A DNA stretch of 53,621 bases from Acidaminococcaceae bacterium (GCA_944390935.1 CALXRU010000012.1:1-53621); one strand, 5' to 3'; positions 42,198-50,357 are shown, counted from the stretch's first letter. Made by a program: numbers and translations. The notes: generated from the letters alone by a model not told the origin.

Positions 42198-42228
42198 TTG
42201 ACATGGACTGAACTTTAAGGGATAGAAT
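42198..42228 (+). promoter_or_regulatory. MerR-type promoter 5 (DUF362 gene)
   Basis: TTGACA (42198), TAGAAT (42223), 19-bp gap beginning TGGACTGAACTTTAAGG, closely matching the site before merR1. Confidence 0.68.
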
Positions 42229-42265
42229 TGAAGCATAAGATGTTTATAAATTAGGAGGAAGTGTA

Positions 42266-43285
42266 ATGGATAAAATGACAAGACGCGAATTTTTAAAAAT
42301 GGCAGGTTCGGCAGCCGTGGGCGCTGCGGCTTACGGCGCAGGTTTGCAGAATGTTTTTGCCGCCGGTGAAGGCAGCGTAAAAGTAACGGGCAACGGTGCT
42401 GGCAGCCGCGCCAAAGTATATTTCAGCAAAAACATTAACGCTGAAACGCTGATTAAACTGTACGACATGGTTAACGAAGGCATTTACGGCAAGGTTGCCA
42501 TTAAGCTGCATACCGGCGAGCCGCACGGCCCGAACATTCTGCCGCGCGACATGGTAAAGGCTTTTCAGGCGCATGTGCCCAACAGCAATATTGTTGAAAC
42601 CAACGCTTTATATGCGGGCGGCCGCGATACCACCGAAAAGCACCGCGCCACGATTGCGCTGAACGGCTGGGACTTCTGCCCCGTTGACATTATGGACGAG
42701 GAAGGCACGGTTATGCTGCCGGTGCGCGGCGGCAAGCACATGCAGGAAGTTTCCATGGGCGGGCATATCGTTAATTACGATAGCATGATTGTGCTGACGC
42801 ATTTTAAAGGGCACGCTATGGGCGGCTTTGGCGGCAGCATGAAGAACATCGCTATCGGCTGTGCCGACGGCAAAATCGGCAAGGCGATGGTACACGGCGT
42901 TTATGGTCAGCCGCTGCCGGAGGATTGGGGCAAATGGCCTGCGAAGGAAGAACTGATGGAGCGCATGGCGGAATCCGCGAAAGCGACGGTTGATTATTTT
43001 GGCAAGCACATTGTGTTCCTTAACGTAATGCGCCGCATGTCCGTGGACTGCGACTGCGCCGGTGTAAGCGCTGCCGAGCCGACCATTCCGGATATCGGTA
43101 TTCTGGCTTCGACCGATATTCTGGCGATTGACCAGGCGTGCATTGACCTTGTTTACGCGCAGCCGGAAAAATACCGCCACGATTTGGTGGAACGCATTGA
43201 AAGCCGCCACGGGCTGCACCAGCTGACGGCGATGCGCGAGATGAAAATGGGCAACCCGCAGTACGAACTTATCAGCATCGACTGA
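42266..43285 (+). CDS. DUF362-family protein with twin-arginine signal
   Basis: 339-residue exported protein. The signal TRREFLKMAGSAAVGAAAYG has the Arg-Arg-x-Phe-Leu-Lys motif for Tat export, with cleavage likely after VFAAG. The body is DUF362: KVAIKLHTGEPHGPN, HFKGHAMGGFGGSMKN and a later cysteine pair VDCDCAGV. DUF362 proteins often have ferredoxin partners and may carry an Fe-S or other cofactor; the function is not known. GGAGGAAG precedes the ATG. The neighbouring tatAC genes share its promoter type. Confidence 0.9.
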   Translation: MDKMTRREFLKMAGSAAVGAAAYGAGLQNVFAAGEGSVKVTGNGAGSRAKVYFSKNINAETLIKLYDMVNEGIYGKVAIKLHTGEPHGPNILPRDMVKAFQAHVPNSNIVETNALYAGGRDTTEKHRATIALNGWDFCPVDIMDEEGTVMLPVRGGKHMQEVSMGGHIVNYDSMIVLTHFKGHAMGGFGGSMKNIAIGCADGKIGKAMVHGVYGQPLPEDWGKWPAKEELMERMAESAKATVDYFGKHIVFLNVMRRMSVDCDCAGVSAAEPTIPDIGILASTDILAIDQACIDLVYAQPEKYRHDLVERIESRHGLHQLTAMREMKMGNPQYELISID

Positions 43286-43290
43286 TGTGT

Positions 43291-43318
43291 TTGACAAAGT
43301 TTTTCAGTTTGGTATAAT
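43291..43318 (+). promoter_or_regulatory. Promoter of the antisense RNA
   Basis: TTGACA (43291) and TATAAT (43313), 16-bp gap. Confidence 0.65.
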
Positions 43319-43324
43319 ATAAAA

Positions 43325-43414
43325 AAGAGATAGCCGATTGGTGGAACGTCGGCTCTCCCTCGTAATTGAATAGTTGAAAGGAAACCGCGTACCGCCTGTA
43401 TGCGGTTTCTTTTT
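43325..43414 (+). ncRNA. Candidate antitoxin antisense RNA (RatA-like)
   Basis: Predicted transcript of about 90 bases from the promoter at 43291 to a terminator hairpin GAAACCGC/GCGGTTTC (43381-43388/43402-43409) with T5. It has no good open frame. It runs against the 3' end of the toxin transcript from the minus strand, and CTCCCT (43355-43360) could also pair with the toxin's AGGGAG ribosome site. It begins GAGATAGCCG, as the toxin leader does. Confidence 0.55.
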
Positions 43415-43427
43415 ATCTAAAAGTTAA

Positions 43428-43505
43428 TTACTTTTTAGATAAGCAGATAATGGCAATCAAAGTTGCAAAAGTAATCATTAAAGATAATGATTCAAATACA
43501 GTCAT
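43428..43505 (-). CDS. Candidate type I toxin, holin-like (25 aa)
   Basis: A 25-residue peptide, MTVFESLSLMITFATLIAI followed by ICLSKK: a short acidic start, one membrane helix and a basic end, closely resembling the TxpA/BsrG-type 'putative holin-like toxin' family, whose members begin with a similar E-x-L-x-L-M-I segment. Such peptides damage the membrane unless an antisense RNA silences the mRNA. A perfect GGAGGTGAT ribosome site precedes the start. The minus-strand promoter is at 43585-43557. The plus-strand RNA at 43325 is the proposed antitoxin. Confidence 0.75.
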   Translation of the reverse strand: MTVFESLSLMITFATLIAIICLSKK

Positions 43506-43556
43506 GCCATCACCTCCCTTGGCGGAAGGAACCGACCCGGCTATCTCATGGATAAA

Positions 43557-43585
43557 AGTATAACATAAAAATATAAAGCAGGCAA
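43557..43585 (-). promoter_or_regulatory. Promoter of the toxin gene
   Basis: Minus strand: TTGCCT (43585-43580) and TATACT (43562-43557), 17-bp gap. The leader carries GAGATAGCCG (43547-43538), an inverted copy of the start of the antisense RNA. Confidence 0.6.
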
Positions 43586-43627
43586 TTACTTAGTCCTATA
43601 AAAGGGATAAGCAGGAGCCTGCTTTTT

Positions 43628-44002
43628 TTAATCCTTACAGTGGCAGCCGCTGCTGGCGGCCATGCTGCACGAAGGGCACTGACCCTGGCTGCGCATCAGT
43701 TTGCTGCCCCAGTTGTACATTGCTTCCAGTATCGGGAACAGGCTTTCGCCCAGCGGCGTGAGGGAATATTCCACTTTTGGCGGCACAACGGGGTACACCT
43801 TGCGGTTAATCAGCCCGTCCTGTTCCAGCTCGCGCAACTGCTGCGTAAGCATTTTGGGCGTGGCTTCCGGCACTAATTGCCGCAGCCGACTGAAGCGCAG
43901 CACGCGCCCCGATAAATGCCACAGCAAAAGCGCTTTGTATTTGCCGCCGATGAGGTGCAATGTGGCGGCGACCGGGCAGTTTACATTGGTTGTTGCTTCC
44001 AT
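43628..44002 (-). CDS. HxlR-family transcriptional regulator with Cys-rich tail
   Basis: 124-residue winged-helix protein. [23 protein letters not shown] and [17 protein letters not shown] are HxlR signatures; the cysteine in NCPV is the thiol used for redox sensing in relatives such as HypR and YodB. An unusual tail, [14 protein letters not shown], could bind metal. It is divergent from copA, so it may control copper export. AAGGAGAAAATT precedes the start. Confidence 0.9.
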   Translation of the reverse strand: MEATTNVNCPVAATLHLIGGKYKALLLWHLSGRVLRFSRLRQLVPEATPKMLTQQLRELEQDGLINRKVYPVVPPKVEYSLTPLGESLFPILEAMYNWGSKLMRSQGQCPSCSMAASSGCHCKD

Positions 44003-44029
44003 AATTTTCTCCTTGGTATCTTTTTGGGT

Positions 44030-44082
44030 ACTATATCACAAAATAGTGCATTCTTGATTAAAGGATAGCGGCTTAATATAAT
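44030..44082 (+). promoter_or_regulatory. copA promoter and possible HxlR site
   Basis: TTGATT (44054) and TATAAT (44077) with a 17-bp gap drive copA. An inverted repeat ACTAT/ATAGT (44030-44034/44043-44047) lies between the divergent genes and may be the regulator's site. Confidence 0.5.
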
Positions 44083-44140
44083 AGTAACAGGAACTAACGC
44101 CTGCGTCAATGCGGGCAAGCGATAGACAAGGAGCAAAACT

Positions 44141-46735
44141 ATGAAAAAGGAACAGTTTAACGTAACCGGCATGACCTGCGCCGCCTGCTCCGCCCGCGTG
44201 GAAAAAGCGGTGGGCAAGCTGGCGGGCGTGGATAAGGTTGCCGTGAACCTTTTGAAAAACAGCATGGTGGTCGATTATGACGAGGCCGCGCTGAACACGC
44301 AGGGAATTATCGACGCCGTTGTAAATGCGGGCTATGGCGCATCGCTGAAAAACGCAGAGGCCAAAAAATCCGGCAAGGCCGCTGATACAAGCGGTGCGGA
44401 TATTGCCAGACAGGAATACGAAAGCATTAAGCGCCGCTTAAAGCTTTCGCTGATTTTTGCCGTGCCGCTGTCCTATATTTCCATGGGGCACATGATGGGC
44501 TGGCCGCTGCCCGGGATTTTCCTCGGCGTGGAAAACGCAATGATTTTTTCGCTGACGCTGCTGCTTTTGGTAATTCCGGTGGTGTTCATCAATTTTAAAT
44601 TTTTCCGCGTCGGGTTTAAAACACTGTTCGGGCTTGCGCCGAATATGGATTCCCTGATTGCCATCGGTGCGTCGGCGTCGCTTGTTTACGGCGTGTACGC
44701 GCTGTACAAAATTGCTTACGGCTTCGGCCACGGCGATTTAGCGATGGTGCACCGGTTTTCGATGGATTTATATTTTGAATCGGCAGGCATGATTTTAACG
44801 CTGATTACCTTCGGCAAATTCCTTGAAGCGCGCGCCAAGGGCAGGACATCAGACGCGATTAACAAGCTGATGAATTTAGCGCCGAAAACCGCCGTTGTGG
44901 AACGTGACGGTGCGGAAACCGAAGTGCCCGTGGAAGAAGTTGAAAAGGGTGACATCCTTGTCGTGCGCAGCGGCATGAGCGTGCCGGTGGACGGCGTGGT
45001 GACGGAAGGGCACGCCGCCGTGGATGAATCCGCCATTACGGGCGAAAGCATACCGGTGGAAAAAGAAGCGGGCGCAAAACTCATCGGCGCGACGGTGCTG
45101 AAAAGCGGCTTTTTAAAAATGCGTGCCGAAAAGGTTGGCGAAGAAACGACGCTGGCACAGATTGTGCGCCTGGTTGACGACGCTACCGGCAGCAAGCCGC
45201 CCATCGCCAAAATGGCGGATAAAGTGAGCGGCGTATTTGTACCGGCGGTTATTGGTATTGCCGTTGTTACCGGTGCGGTGTGGCTGCTGCTGGGCGAAAG
45301 TTTTGAGTTTGCGCTGTCCAATGCCATTGCGGTGCTGGTTATCAGCTGCCCGTGCGCGCTGGGGCTGGCAACGCCTACAGCGATAATGGTCGGCACGGGG
45401 CGCGGCGCTTCCGGCGGCGTGCTGATTAAATCGGCCGAGGCGCTGGAAACCGTGCACGAAGTAAATACCGTAGTGCTTGATAAAACCGGCACCATTACGC
45501 AGGGCACGCCGGGCGTGACGGATGTGCTGTACGGCAGAAGCGTGGGCGAAGAAAGGCTGCTGCAACTGGCAGCTTCGCTGGAAAAATATTCCGAACATCC
45601 GCTGGCGGAGGCTATTGTAAGTCACGCCGCCGCTAAAAACATCCGGCTTGTGCCGGTAACGGGTTTTGCGCAGGAAGCGGGCCGCGGCATTAAAGGCTTA
45701 ATTGAAGGCAAGCCGTGCCTCGGCGGCAACCGCAAAATGCTGGCGGATGCCGGTTTGTACGATGACGACGCCAAAGCCGTTGAGCAGAAACTGGCGGGTG
45801 AAGGTAAAACGCCGCTGTTCTTTGTGTACGACGGCAATTTAATTGGCATCATCGCGCTGGCAGATACCGTTAAACCTACCAGCCGCGCGGCTATAGCCGA
45901 GCTGAAACGCATGGGGCTGGAGGTTGTAATGCTTACCGGCGACAACGCGCAGACCGCGCAGGCGATACAGAAGGAAGTCGGCGTGGACCGCGTGGTTGCC
46001 GAAGTTTTGCCGCAGGATAAGGAAAACGAAATCCGCCGCTTGCAGGAGCAGGGCAAAAAAGTTGCCATGGTCGGCGACGGCATTAACGATGCGCCTGCTA
46101 TGGCGCGTGCCGATGTGGGCATTGCTATCGGCGCGGGCACGGACATCGCCATTGAATCGGCAGACTTGGTGCTGATGAAAAGCGACCTGCTGGACGTTGC
46201 CGGTGCGGTGCAGCTTGGGCACGCCGTTATCCGCAACATCAAGCAAAATTTGTTCTGGGCGCTGTTTTACAACGCCATCTGCATCCCCGTGGCGGCAGGT
46301 TTGTTTTACCCCGCCTTCGGCTTAAAGCTCAGCCCCATGCTGGGCGCGCTGGCAATGAGCTTCAGTTCCGTTTTTGTAGTTACCAACGCCCTACGTTTAA
46401 GGTTTTTTAAACCCGTGTACACCGCTGCCGCAGATGTAAGCGCGGCGGCTGGTAGCACGCGCGAATGCAGGACGATGGCGATAGATATTAAACAAAGCAC
46501 AAAAGAAAGGGTTGATACCATGAAAAAAGTTCTGGATGTAGAAGGCATGATGTGCCAGCACTGCGTGGCGCACGTTAACAAAGCATTAAGCGGTATTGAA
46601 GGCGTGGAAGCCGTTGAAGTATCGCTGGAGGGCAAAACCGCAACCGTAACGCTGGCTAAAGAAGTTGCCGACGACGTACTTACCAAAGCCGTTGTCGACG
46701 CAGGCTACGAAGTAAAAGGCGTTAAAACTTTATAA
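44141..46735 (+). CDS. copA: Copper-exporting P1B-type ATPase with C-terminal CopZ-like domain
   Basis: 864-residue pump that moves Cu(I) out of the cytoplasm. The N-terminal heavy-metal domain has GMTCAACS (about 9-16); CPCALGLATP is the metal site in the membrane, DKTGTITQG the phosphorylated Asp, and GDGINDAPAM the hinge. After the last helices (about 770) the frame continues through a linker into a second metal domain, GMMCQHCV (about 804), with a full CopZ fold. An internal ATG at 46520 with AAAGG upstream begins a CopZ-like sequence and could yield a free chaperone. A single copper site at each end is unusual for the family. Confidence 0.93.
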   Translation: MKKEQFNVTGMTCAACSARVEKAVGKLAGVDKVAVNLLKNSMVVDYDEAALNTQGIIDAVVNAGYGASLKNAEAKKSGKAADTSGADIARQEYESIKRRLKLSLIFAVPLSYISMGHMMGWPLPGIFLGVENAMIFSLTLLLLVIPVVFINFKFFRVGFKTLFGLAPNMDSLIAIGASASLVYGVYALYKIAYGFGHGDLAMVHRFSMDLYFESAGMILTLITFGKFLEARAKGRTSDAINKLMNLAPKTAVVERDGAETEVPVEEVEKGDILVVRSGMSVPVDGVVTEGHAAVDESAITGESIPVEKEAGAKLIGATVLKSGFLKMRAEKVGEETTLAQIVRLVDDATGSKPPIAKMADKVSGVFVPAVIGIAVVTGAVWLLLGESFEFALSNAIAVLVISCPCALGLATPTAIMVGTGRGASGGVLIKSAEALETVHEVNTVVLDKTGTITQGTPGVTDVLYGRSVGEERLLQLAASLEKYSEHPLAEAIVSHAAAKNIRLVPVTGFAQEAGRGIKGLIEGKPCLGGNRKMLADAGLYDDDAKAVEQKLAGEGKTPLFFVYDGNLIGIIALADTVKPTSRAAIAELKRMGLEVVMLTGDNAQTAQAIQKEVGVDRVVAEVLPQDKENEIRRLQEQGKKVAMVGDGINDAPAMARADVGIAIGAGTDIAIESADLVLMKSDLLDVAGAVQLGHAVIRNIKQNLFWALFYNAICIPVAAGLFYPAFGLKLSPMLGALAMSFSSVFVVTNALRLRFFKPVYTAAADVSAAAGSTRECRTMAIDIKQSTKERVDTMKKVLDVEGMMCQHCVAHVNKALSGIEGVEAVEVSLEGKTATVTLAKEVADDVLTKAVVDAGYEVKGVKTL

Positions 46736-46765
46736 AAAAATAACCCTTCCCGCAGGAAGGGGCAG

Positions 46766-46798
46766 TGCCGGGTGCAACAGCCCGGCATTTTTATTTTA
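46766..46798. terminator. Terminator after copA
   Basis: TGCCGGG/CCCGGCA stem with T5; a smaller CCTTC/GGAAGG hairpin precedes it. Also serves the convergent merR2. Confidence 0.82.
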
Positions 46799-46799
46799 A

Positions 46800-47174
46800 T
46801 CAGCAGTTTCTGTTTTTCATGCAGAACTCACCGTTCTGGTAGGCGGTAATTTTGCGGTTTAGGCGTTCCAGCGTGCTCTGCATGTGTTCAAGGCGTGCCT
46901 GCAAACGGTCGCGTTCGGCAATCAAAAGCTCCTCGCGCTCCTTCAAGGTGCTGTCACCCTCCAGAAACAGGTGCATGTATTTGGTCAGCACCTCAATGGA
47001 AAGCCCCGCCTCGCGCATACATTTAATAAACTCAATGCGCTCGCAGTCTACCTCGCTGTAATCGCGGTTGCCACTTTTGTTGCGCGCCACCGCCGGCAAA
47101 AGCCCAATGCGTTCATAATAGCGCAGCGTGTCGGCCGTAAGGCGATATTGTTTGCTTACTTCTGCAATGTTCAT
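46800..47174 (-). CDS. MerR-family regulator (merR2)
   Basis: 124-residue regulator with winged helix NIAEVSKQYRLTADTLRYYERIGLLPAV and a long dimerisation helix (about 78-112). Two cysteines close the protein (EFCMKNRNC), and one lies at CMREAG, where NmlR-type proteins keep a redox-active Cys. GGGAGTGA precedes the start. It is the last gene of the operon that starts with the metallophosphoesterase at 48576, whose promoter has the 19-bp MerR spacing, so it may regulate itself and that operon. Confidence 0.9.
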   Translation of the reverse strand: MNIAEVSKQYRLTADTLRYYERIGLLPAVARNKSGNRDYSEVDCERIEFIKCMREAGLSIEVLTKYMHLFLEGDSTLKEREELLIAERDRLQARLEHMQSTLERLNRKITAYQNGEFCMKNRNC

Positions 47175-47203
47175 TTATGTCACTCCCGTTTAAAAATGCC
47201 GCT

Positions 47204-47311
47204 TCAGGCGGATAAAATTTTATAAGCTCTGCATACGGCGACGTGCCCGCTGATGTTGACCAGCGTGTAGATGAGGGCGAGCGCCGCTGCGATTTGCAAA
47301 AAGATTTTCAT
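47204..47311 (-). CDS. Small membrane peptide (35 aa)
   Basis: MKIFLQIAAALALIYTLVN followed by ISGHVAVCRAYKILSA. It has one hydrophobic helix (about 3-20), then a short basic, single-cysteine tail. The start is two bases after the metallophosphoesterase stop, and AGAGAGG lies eight bases upstream. It is placed between that gene and merR2 in one operon. Not recognised; the codon-neat frame, ribosome site and position support a real gene. Confidence 0.55.
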   Translation of the reverse strand: MKIFLQIAAALALIYTLVNISGHVAVCRAYKILSA

Positions 47312-47313
47312 AA

Positions 47314-48576
47314 TCAGGACCTCTCTTTGGTTATGGTGACGCTGTCAAACTCCGTGCCGTCGGGCAGCCAGGCTTTGAAGGTTAAAGCATTGTCTGTTTT
47401 TTCAAGCGTCAGGTAGTTGGCGTCCTCCGGCTGGGGCGCAAGGGCTGCGTCGGCGGGGTTACGCTGCCACAGGTTGGCATAACGCACGCTGCCTGCCACG
47501 CCGGTTAAAATGTAGGTTGTGCCGCTGCTGTCTGCCGCAAAGTTTTTCAGCGGCACGCGGCGGCGGTAGGTGTGCAGGTGCGCTGTCAGTACGGCGTCGA
47601 CGTTAAATTCGTCAAACACCGGCATCAGCTGCTGCGCCCACGGCGTAAACTGAACGGTCGCCGGGTCAAAGCTGTTGGGGCGGTCGGTAAAGGCGTAGCG
47701 CAAAATGTCCTTGTGCATCAGCACAACCTTCCATTTGGCACCGGTAGCCGCAAGGTCATTGCGCAGCCATTCAAGCTGCTGTGCCATTAAGTTTGGGTTA
47801 AACTCTGCCATTTCGTCGGTTTGTGAATTTAAAACAGTAAAATGCACGCCGTTGTAATCAAAGCTGTAATACTGGTTCGTGTTTTCGCTGCCGTTGGCGG
47901 GCAGGTTAAACAGCGTAAGGTAGGGCGTGGGGTAACCTACCTGCCAGTCCAGCGTGTAGGTTTCGTGGTTGCCCATTACCGGCGCAAAGGGTATGTTTGC
48001 AATCATCGGCTCAACGCTGCTGAACCAGGCGTTCCACTGGCTTAAATCGTAGCCGTTGTCCACTAAATCACCCATGTTGATGAAAAACGCAGCGTCCTTG
48101 TTGTTGGCGTAAGCGGTATCTGCCAGCTTGTGCCAGCCGCTGTAATCGCTTGATTGCGAATCCGGGAAAATCAGCGCCTTAAAATCGCCGCTGCTTGCCG
48201 TCTGCATGGTCTGCCAGTCCGTGCGGCAGGCTTCGTAACCGGCGCGGTATTGATAGCTTGTGCCCGCTTCAAGCCCAGTCAGTTTGGCGGTGTAAACGTA
48301 AATTTTGCGCCCGTCCACCGTAAAATCTGCCGCTTCTGCCGCTGCGGTTTTAATTTCGCCGCCGTCCGTGCGGTATTCCGCCAGCGGTTCTTTCAGCGCC
48401 TCGTCCGCCTGCCACATAATGGTGCGGCTCGTGCTGCTGTCGGCGGTAATCACCTGCCGCAGGTGCGTAACTTCATCTGCCGCGGCAAAGTTTTTATCCG
48501 CCGTGGCGGCGTTAAACGCGCAGCCTGCCGCTAAAAACACGGCCATAACTATTAAATATTTAAGGTATTTTTTCAT
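47314..48576 (-). CDS. Metallophosphoesterase lipoprotein (purple-acid-phosphatase-like)
   Basis: 420-residue envelope phosphoesterase. The lipobox LAAGC (Cys about 19) follows a membrane helix. Residues about 40-130 form a fibronectin-like purple-acid-phosphatase N domain (SRTIMWQADEALKEP, YVYTAKLTGLEAGTSYQYRAG). The metal sites are NMGDLVDNG, VMGNHETY, VLMHKD and TAHLHTYRR. The start 48576 is eight bases after AAGGAG; a start two codons earlier is too close to that site. It is transcribed divergently from a second metallophosphoesterase. Confidence 0.9.
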   Translation of the reverse strand: MKKYLKYLIVMAVFLAAGCAFNAATADKNFAAADEVTHLRQVITADSSTSRTIMWQADEALKEPLAEYRTDGGEIKTAAAEAADFTVDGRKIYVYTAKLTGLEAGTSYQYRAGYEACRTDWQTMQTASSGDFKALIFPDSQSSDYSGWHKLADTAYANNKDAAFFINMGDLVDNGYDLSQWNAWFSSVEPMIANIPFAPVMGNHETYTLDWQVGYPTPYLTLFNLPANGSENTNQYYSFDYNGVHFTVLNSQTDEMAEFNPNLMAQQLEWLRNDLAATGAKWKVVLMHKDILRYAFTDRPNSFDPATVQFTPWAQQLMPVFDEFNVDAVLTAHLHTYRRRVPLKNFAADSSGTTYILTGVAGSVRYANLWQRNPADAALAPQPEDANYLTLEKTDNALTFKAWLPDGTEFDSVTITKERS

Positions 48577-48601
48577 AAGCATTGCTCCTTCGGTTACTAA
48601 T

Positions 48602-48632
48602 AATATAACAGTTGTACCAAGCTCCAAGTCAA
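48602..48632 (-). promoter_or_regulatory. MerR-type promoter 6 (metallophosphoesterase-merR2 operon)
   Basis: Minus strand: TTGACT (48632-48627), TATATT (48607-48602), 19-bp gap beginning TGGAGCTTGG. Confidence 0.68.
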
Positions 48633-48654
48633 GCAGTTTTTTCAAAAATTTTCC

Positions 48655-48685
48655 TTGACTTAAAGCTCACTCCAAAGTATATATT
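48655..48685 (+). promoter_or_regulatory. MerR-type promoter 7 (membrane metallophosphoesterase)
   Basis: TTGACT (48655), TATATT (48680), 19-bp gap. The left half-site is weaker (TAAAGC), while ACTCCAA supplies the right half. It lies back to back with promoter 6, 22 bp apart. Confidence 0.65.
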
Positions 48686-48716
48686 ATATACATAACAATG
48701 TGTAAGGAGATTTGCA

Positions 48717-49811
48717 ATGAACCTTTTTATGATTGTCATGTATTCGTACCTCATCGCCATGGGCATTGCCGTGTGGTTTTATTACCGCACGCTCATCCCC
48801 GGCTTTACCTCGTGGCTGTGGCCGCTGGCTGTTGTGGGCGCAACGGCAAGCTACCTTGTCAGCCACAGCGGCTATATCGTCCACCCGGAGCCTGTTGCGC
48901 GCGCACTGGCGTGGATTGGCAACGTGTGGATTCTGTTTGGCTTTTACAGCCTGATTTTAATGCTTATCAATGGCGTTTTAATTATTCCAGCCAAAATCCT
49001 GCACTGGCAGGTGCGTTTCAGCACGCCGTTTGCCATGGCGGGGCTGGCGCTGATTACCGGCGTTTTGGCGTTTGGTATTTACAAGGCGCAGAACCCGATT
49101 GTGCGCACCGAATTTGTGGCAGCCGATAAAATTGCCGCCGATACCAGAATTGTGCTGGCGACGGATTTGCACCTGGGGCACATCAACGCCAAGGGCGCGG
49201 CGGAAGATTTATGTGCCCGCGTTAACGCGCTGAACCCGGATTTAATTGTCCTCGGCGGCGACATCGTCGATGAAAGAATCAGCTATGTGCTGGATAACGG
49301 TTCGCTTGCCGCGCTGGGCGGATTAAAAGCGCCGCTGGGCGTGTACGCAGTGTATGGCAACCACGATTATATGGATACTACCCCCAAAGAACTGTGCAAG
49401 CTGCTGGCGGAAAGCGGCATAACCGTTCTGGAAAACGAAAGCACTGTGCTGCCTAACGGCATTAAGCTGACAGGACTGCGCGATTACAGCCGCGACCGCG
49501 GTACGGAAGCGCTGGAGGCTTTGGCGGCGGGCAACGAAGATTATTACAGCATTTTAATCGACCATCAGCCGCGGCGTTTGAGGGAAGCGGCGGCGCTGGG
49601 CTATGATATGTCGCTGTCGGGACATACGCACGCCGGGCAGGTGTGGCCGTTCCGCTACATCACAAGCAATATGTACATCACCGATTACGGCACGGCGCAG
49701 GTGGATAATTTAACCGCCATCGTCAGCAACGGCAACGGATTCTGGGGTCCGCCGGTACGCACCGGCCCGTATCCGGAAATCGTCCTCATCAATTTAAAAA
49801 AGACAAACTGA
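48717..49811 (+). CDS. Membrane-anchored metallophosphoesterase (YkuE-like)
   Basis: 364-residue protein with four hydrophobic helices (about 3-22, 30-48, 66-90, 100-122) and then a calcineurin-like catalytic domain. Metal-site motifs are ATDLHLGH, LGGDIVD, YGNHDY and GHTHAGQVWP. Relatives such as YkuE and LpxH-like enzymes cut phosphoester or pyrophosphate bonds in envelope lipids, but the substrate here is unknown. AAGGAG precedes the start. It faces the other metallophosphoesterase across paired MerR-type promoters. Confidence 0.9.
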   Translation: MNLFMIVMYSYLIAMGIAVWFYYRTLIPGFTSWLWPLAVVGATASYLVSHSGYIVHPEPVARALAWIGNVWILFGFYSLILMLINGVLIIPAKILHWQVRFSTPFAMAGLALITGVLAFGIYKAQNPIVRTEFVAADKIAADTRIVLATDLHLGHINAKGAAEDLCARVNALNPDLIVLGGDIVDERISYVLDNGSLAALGGLKAPLGVYAVYGNHDYMDTTPKELCKLLAESGITVLENESTVLPNGIKLTGLRDYSRDRGTEALEALAAGNEDYYSILIDHQPRRLREAAALGYDMSLSGHTHAGQVWPFRYITSNMYITDYGTAQVDNLTAIVSNGNGFWGPPVRTGPYPEIVLINLKKTN

Positions 49812-49816
49812 ACACG

Positions 49817-49845
49817 CAGCATCGCCCCAACGGCGGTGCTGTTTT
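49817..49845 (+). terminator. Terminator after the metallophosphoesterase
   Basis: A 10-bp stem with one T-G pair (49817-49826/49832-49841), 5-base loop, four T. Confidence 0.75.
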
Positions 49846-49876
49846 ACGTTTGCGGCAAATTTAACACGGCAAAATT

Positions 49877-49904
49877 TTGCACGCCGCCGCAGTTTTGGTA
49901 TAAT
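49877..49904 (+). promoter_or_regulatory. Candidate promoter of the DUF697-like gene
   Basis: TTGCAC (49877) and TATAAT (49899), 16-bp gap. Confidence 0.45.
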
Positions 49905-49946
49905 TTAAGACAGGTTAGAAAGCACATTTAAAGCTGGAGGTATTTT

Positions 49947-50357
49947 ATGAAGGTTGAAATCCCCGAGCCGGAAAAAACAAAATGCAATTATGTTATTCAT
50001 ACAGCGTCCGTCGCCGCGGGCGGCATTGGCATTGCGCCGATACCCGGTGCGGATATTCTGCCGATATGCGCGGTGCAGGTCACTATGATTTTAGGTCTGG
50101 CGCGCATTTTTAACGTGCCCATTACCAAAGAAGTGGCGGAAGCGCAGGCCAAAGCCTATATGGTCGGCAACTTCGGCAAAATGCTGGCGGGCGAACTGAG
50201 CAAGCTGGTGCCGATATTCGGCAGCGCCACCAACGCCACCGTTGCCGTAGGGTTGACGGAATATCTGGGCTGGGAAGTGGCAGAGGATTTTTATAAAAAA
50301 TCGCTGGAAGAAAATAGGATTTTAAAAGAAGCGCAGAATAAACCAAGTAAATTGTAA
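49947..50357 (+). CDS. DUF697-family protein
   Basis: 136-residue protein. The stretch HTASVAAGGIGIAPIPGADILPICAVQVTMI is typical of DUF697, a membrane-associated domain often found at the C terminus of dynamin-like or Era-type GTPases and also as a stand-alone protein. Ala/Gly-rich hydrophobic segments at about 20-50 and 85-105 probably insert in the membrane. Function unknown. GGAGGTATTTT precedes the start. Confidence 0.78.
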   Translation: MKVEIPEPEKTKCNYVIHTASVAAGGIGIAPIPGADILPICAVQVTMILGLARIFNVPITKEVAEAQAKAYMVGNFGKMLAGELSKLVPIFGSATNATVAVGLTEYLGWEVAEDFYKKSLEENRILKEAQNKPSKL

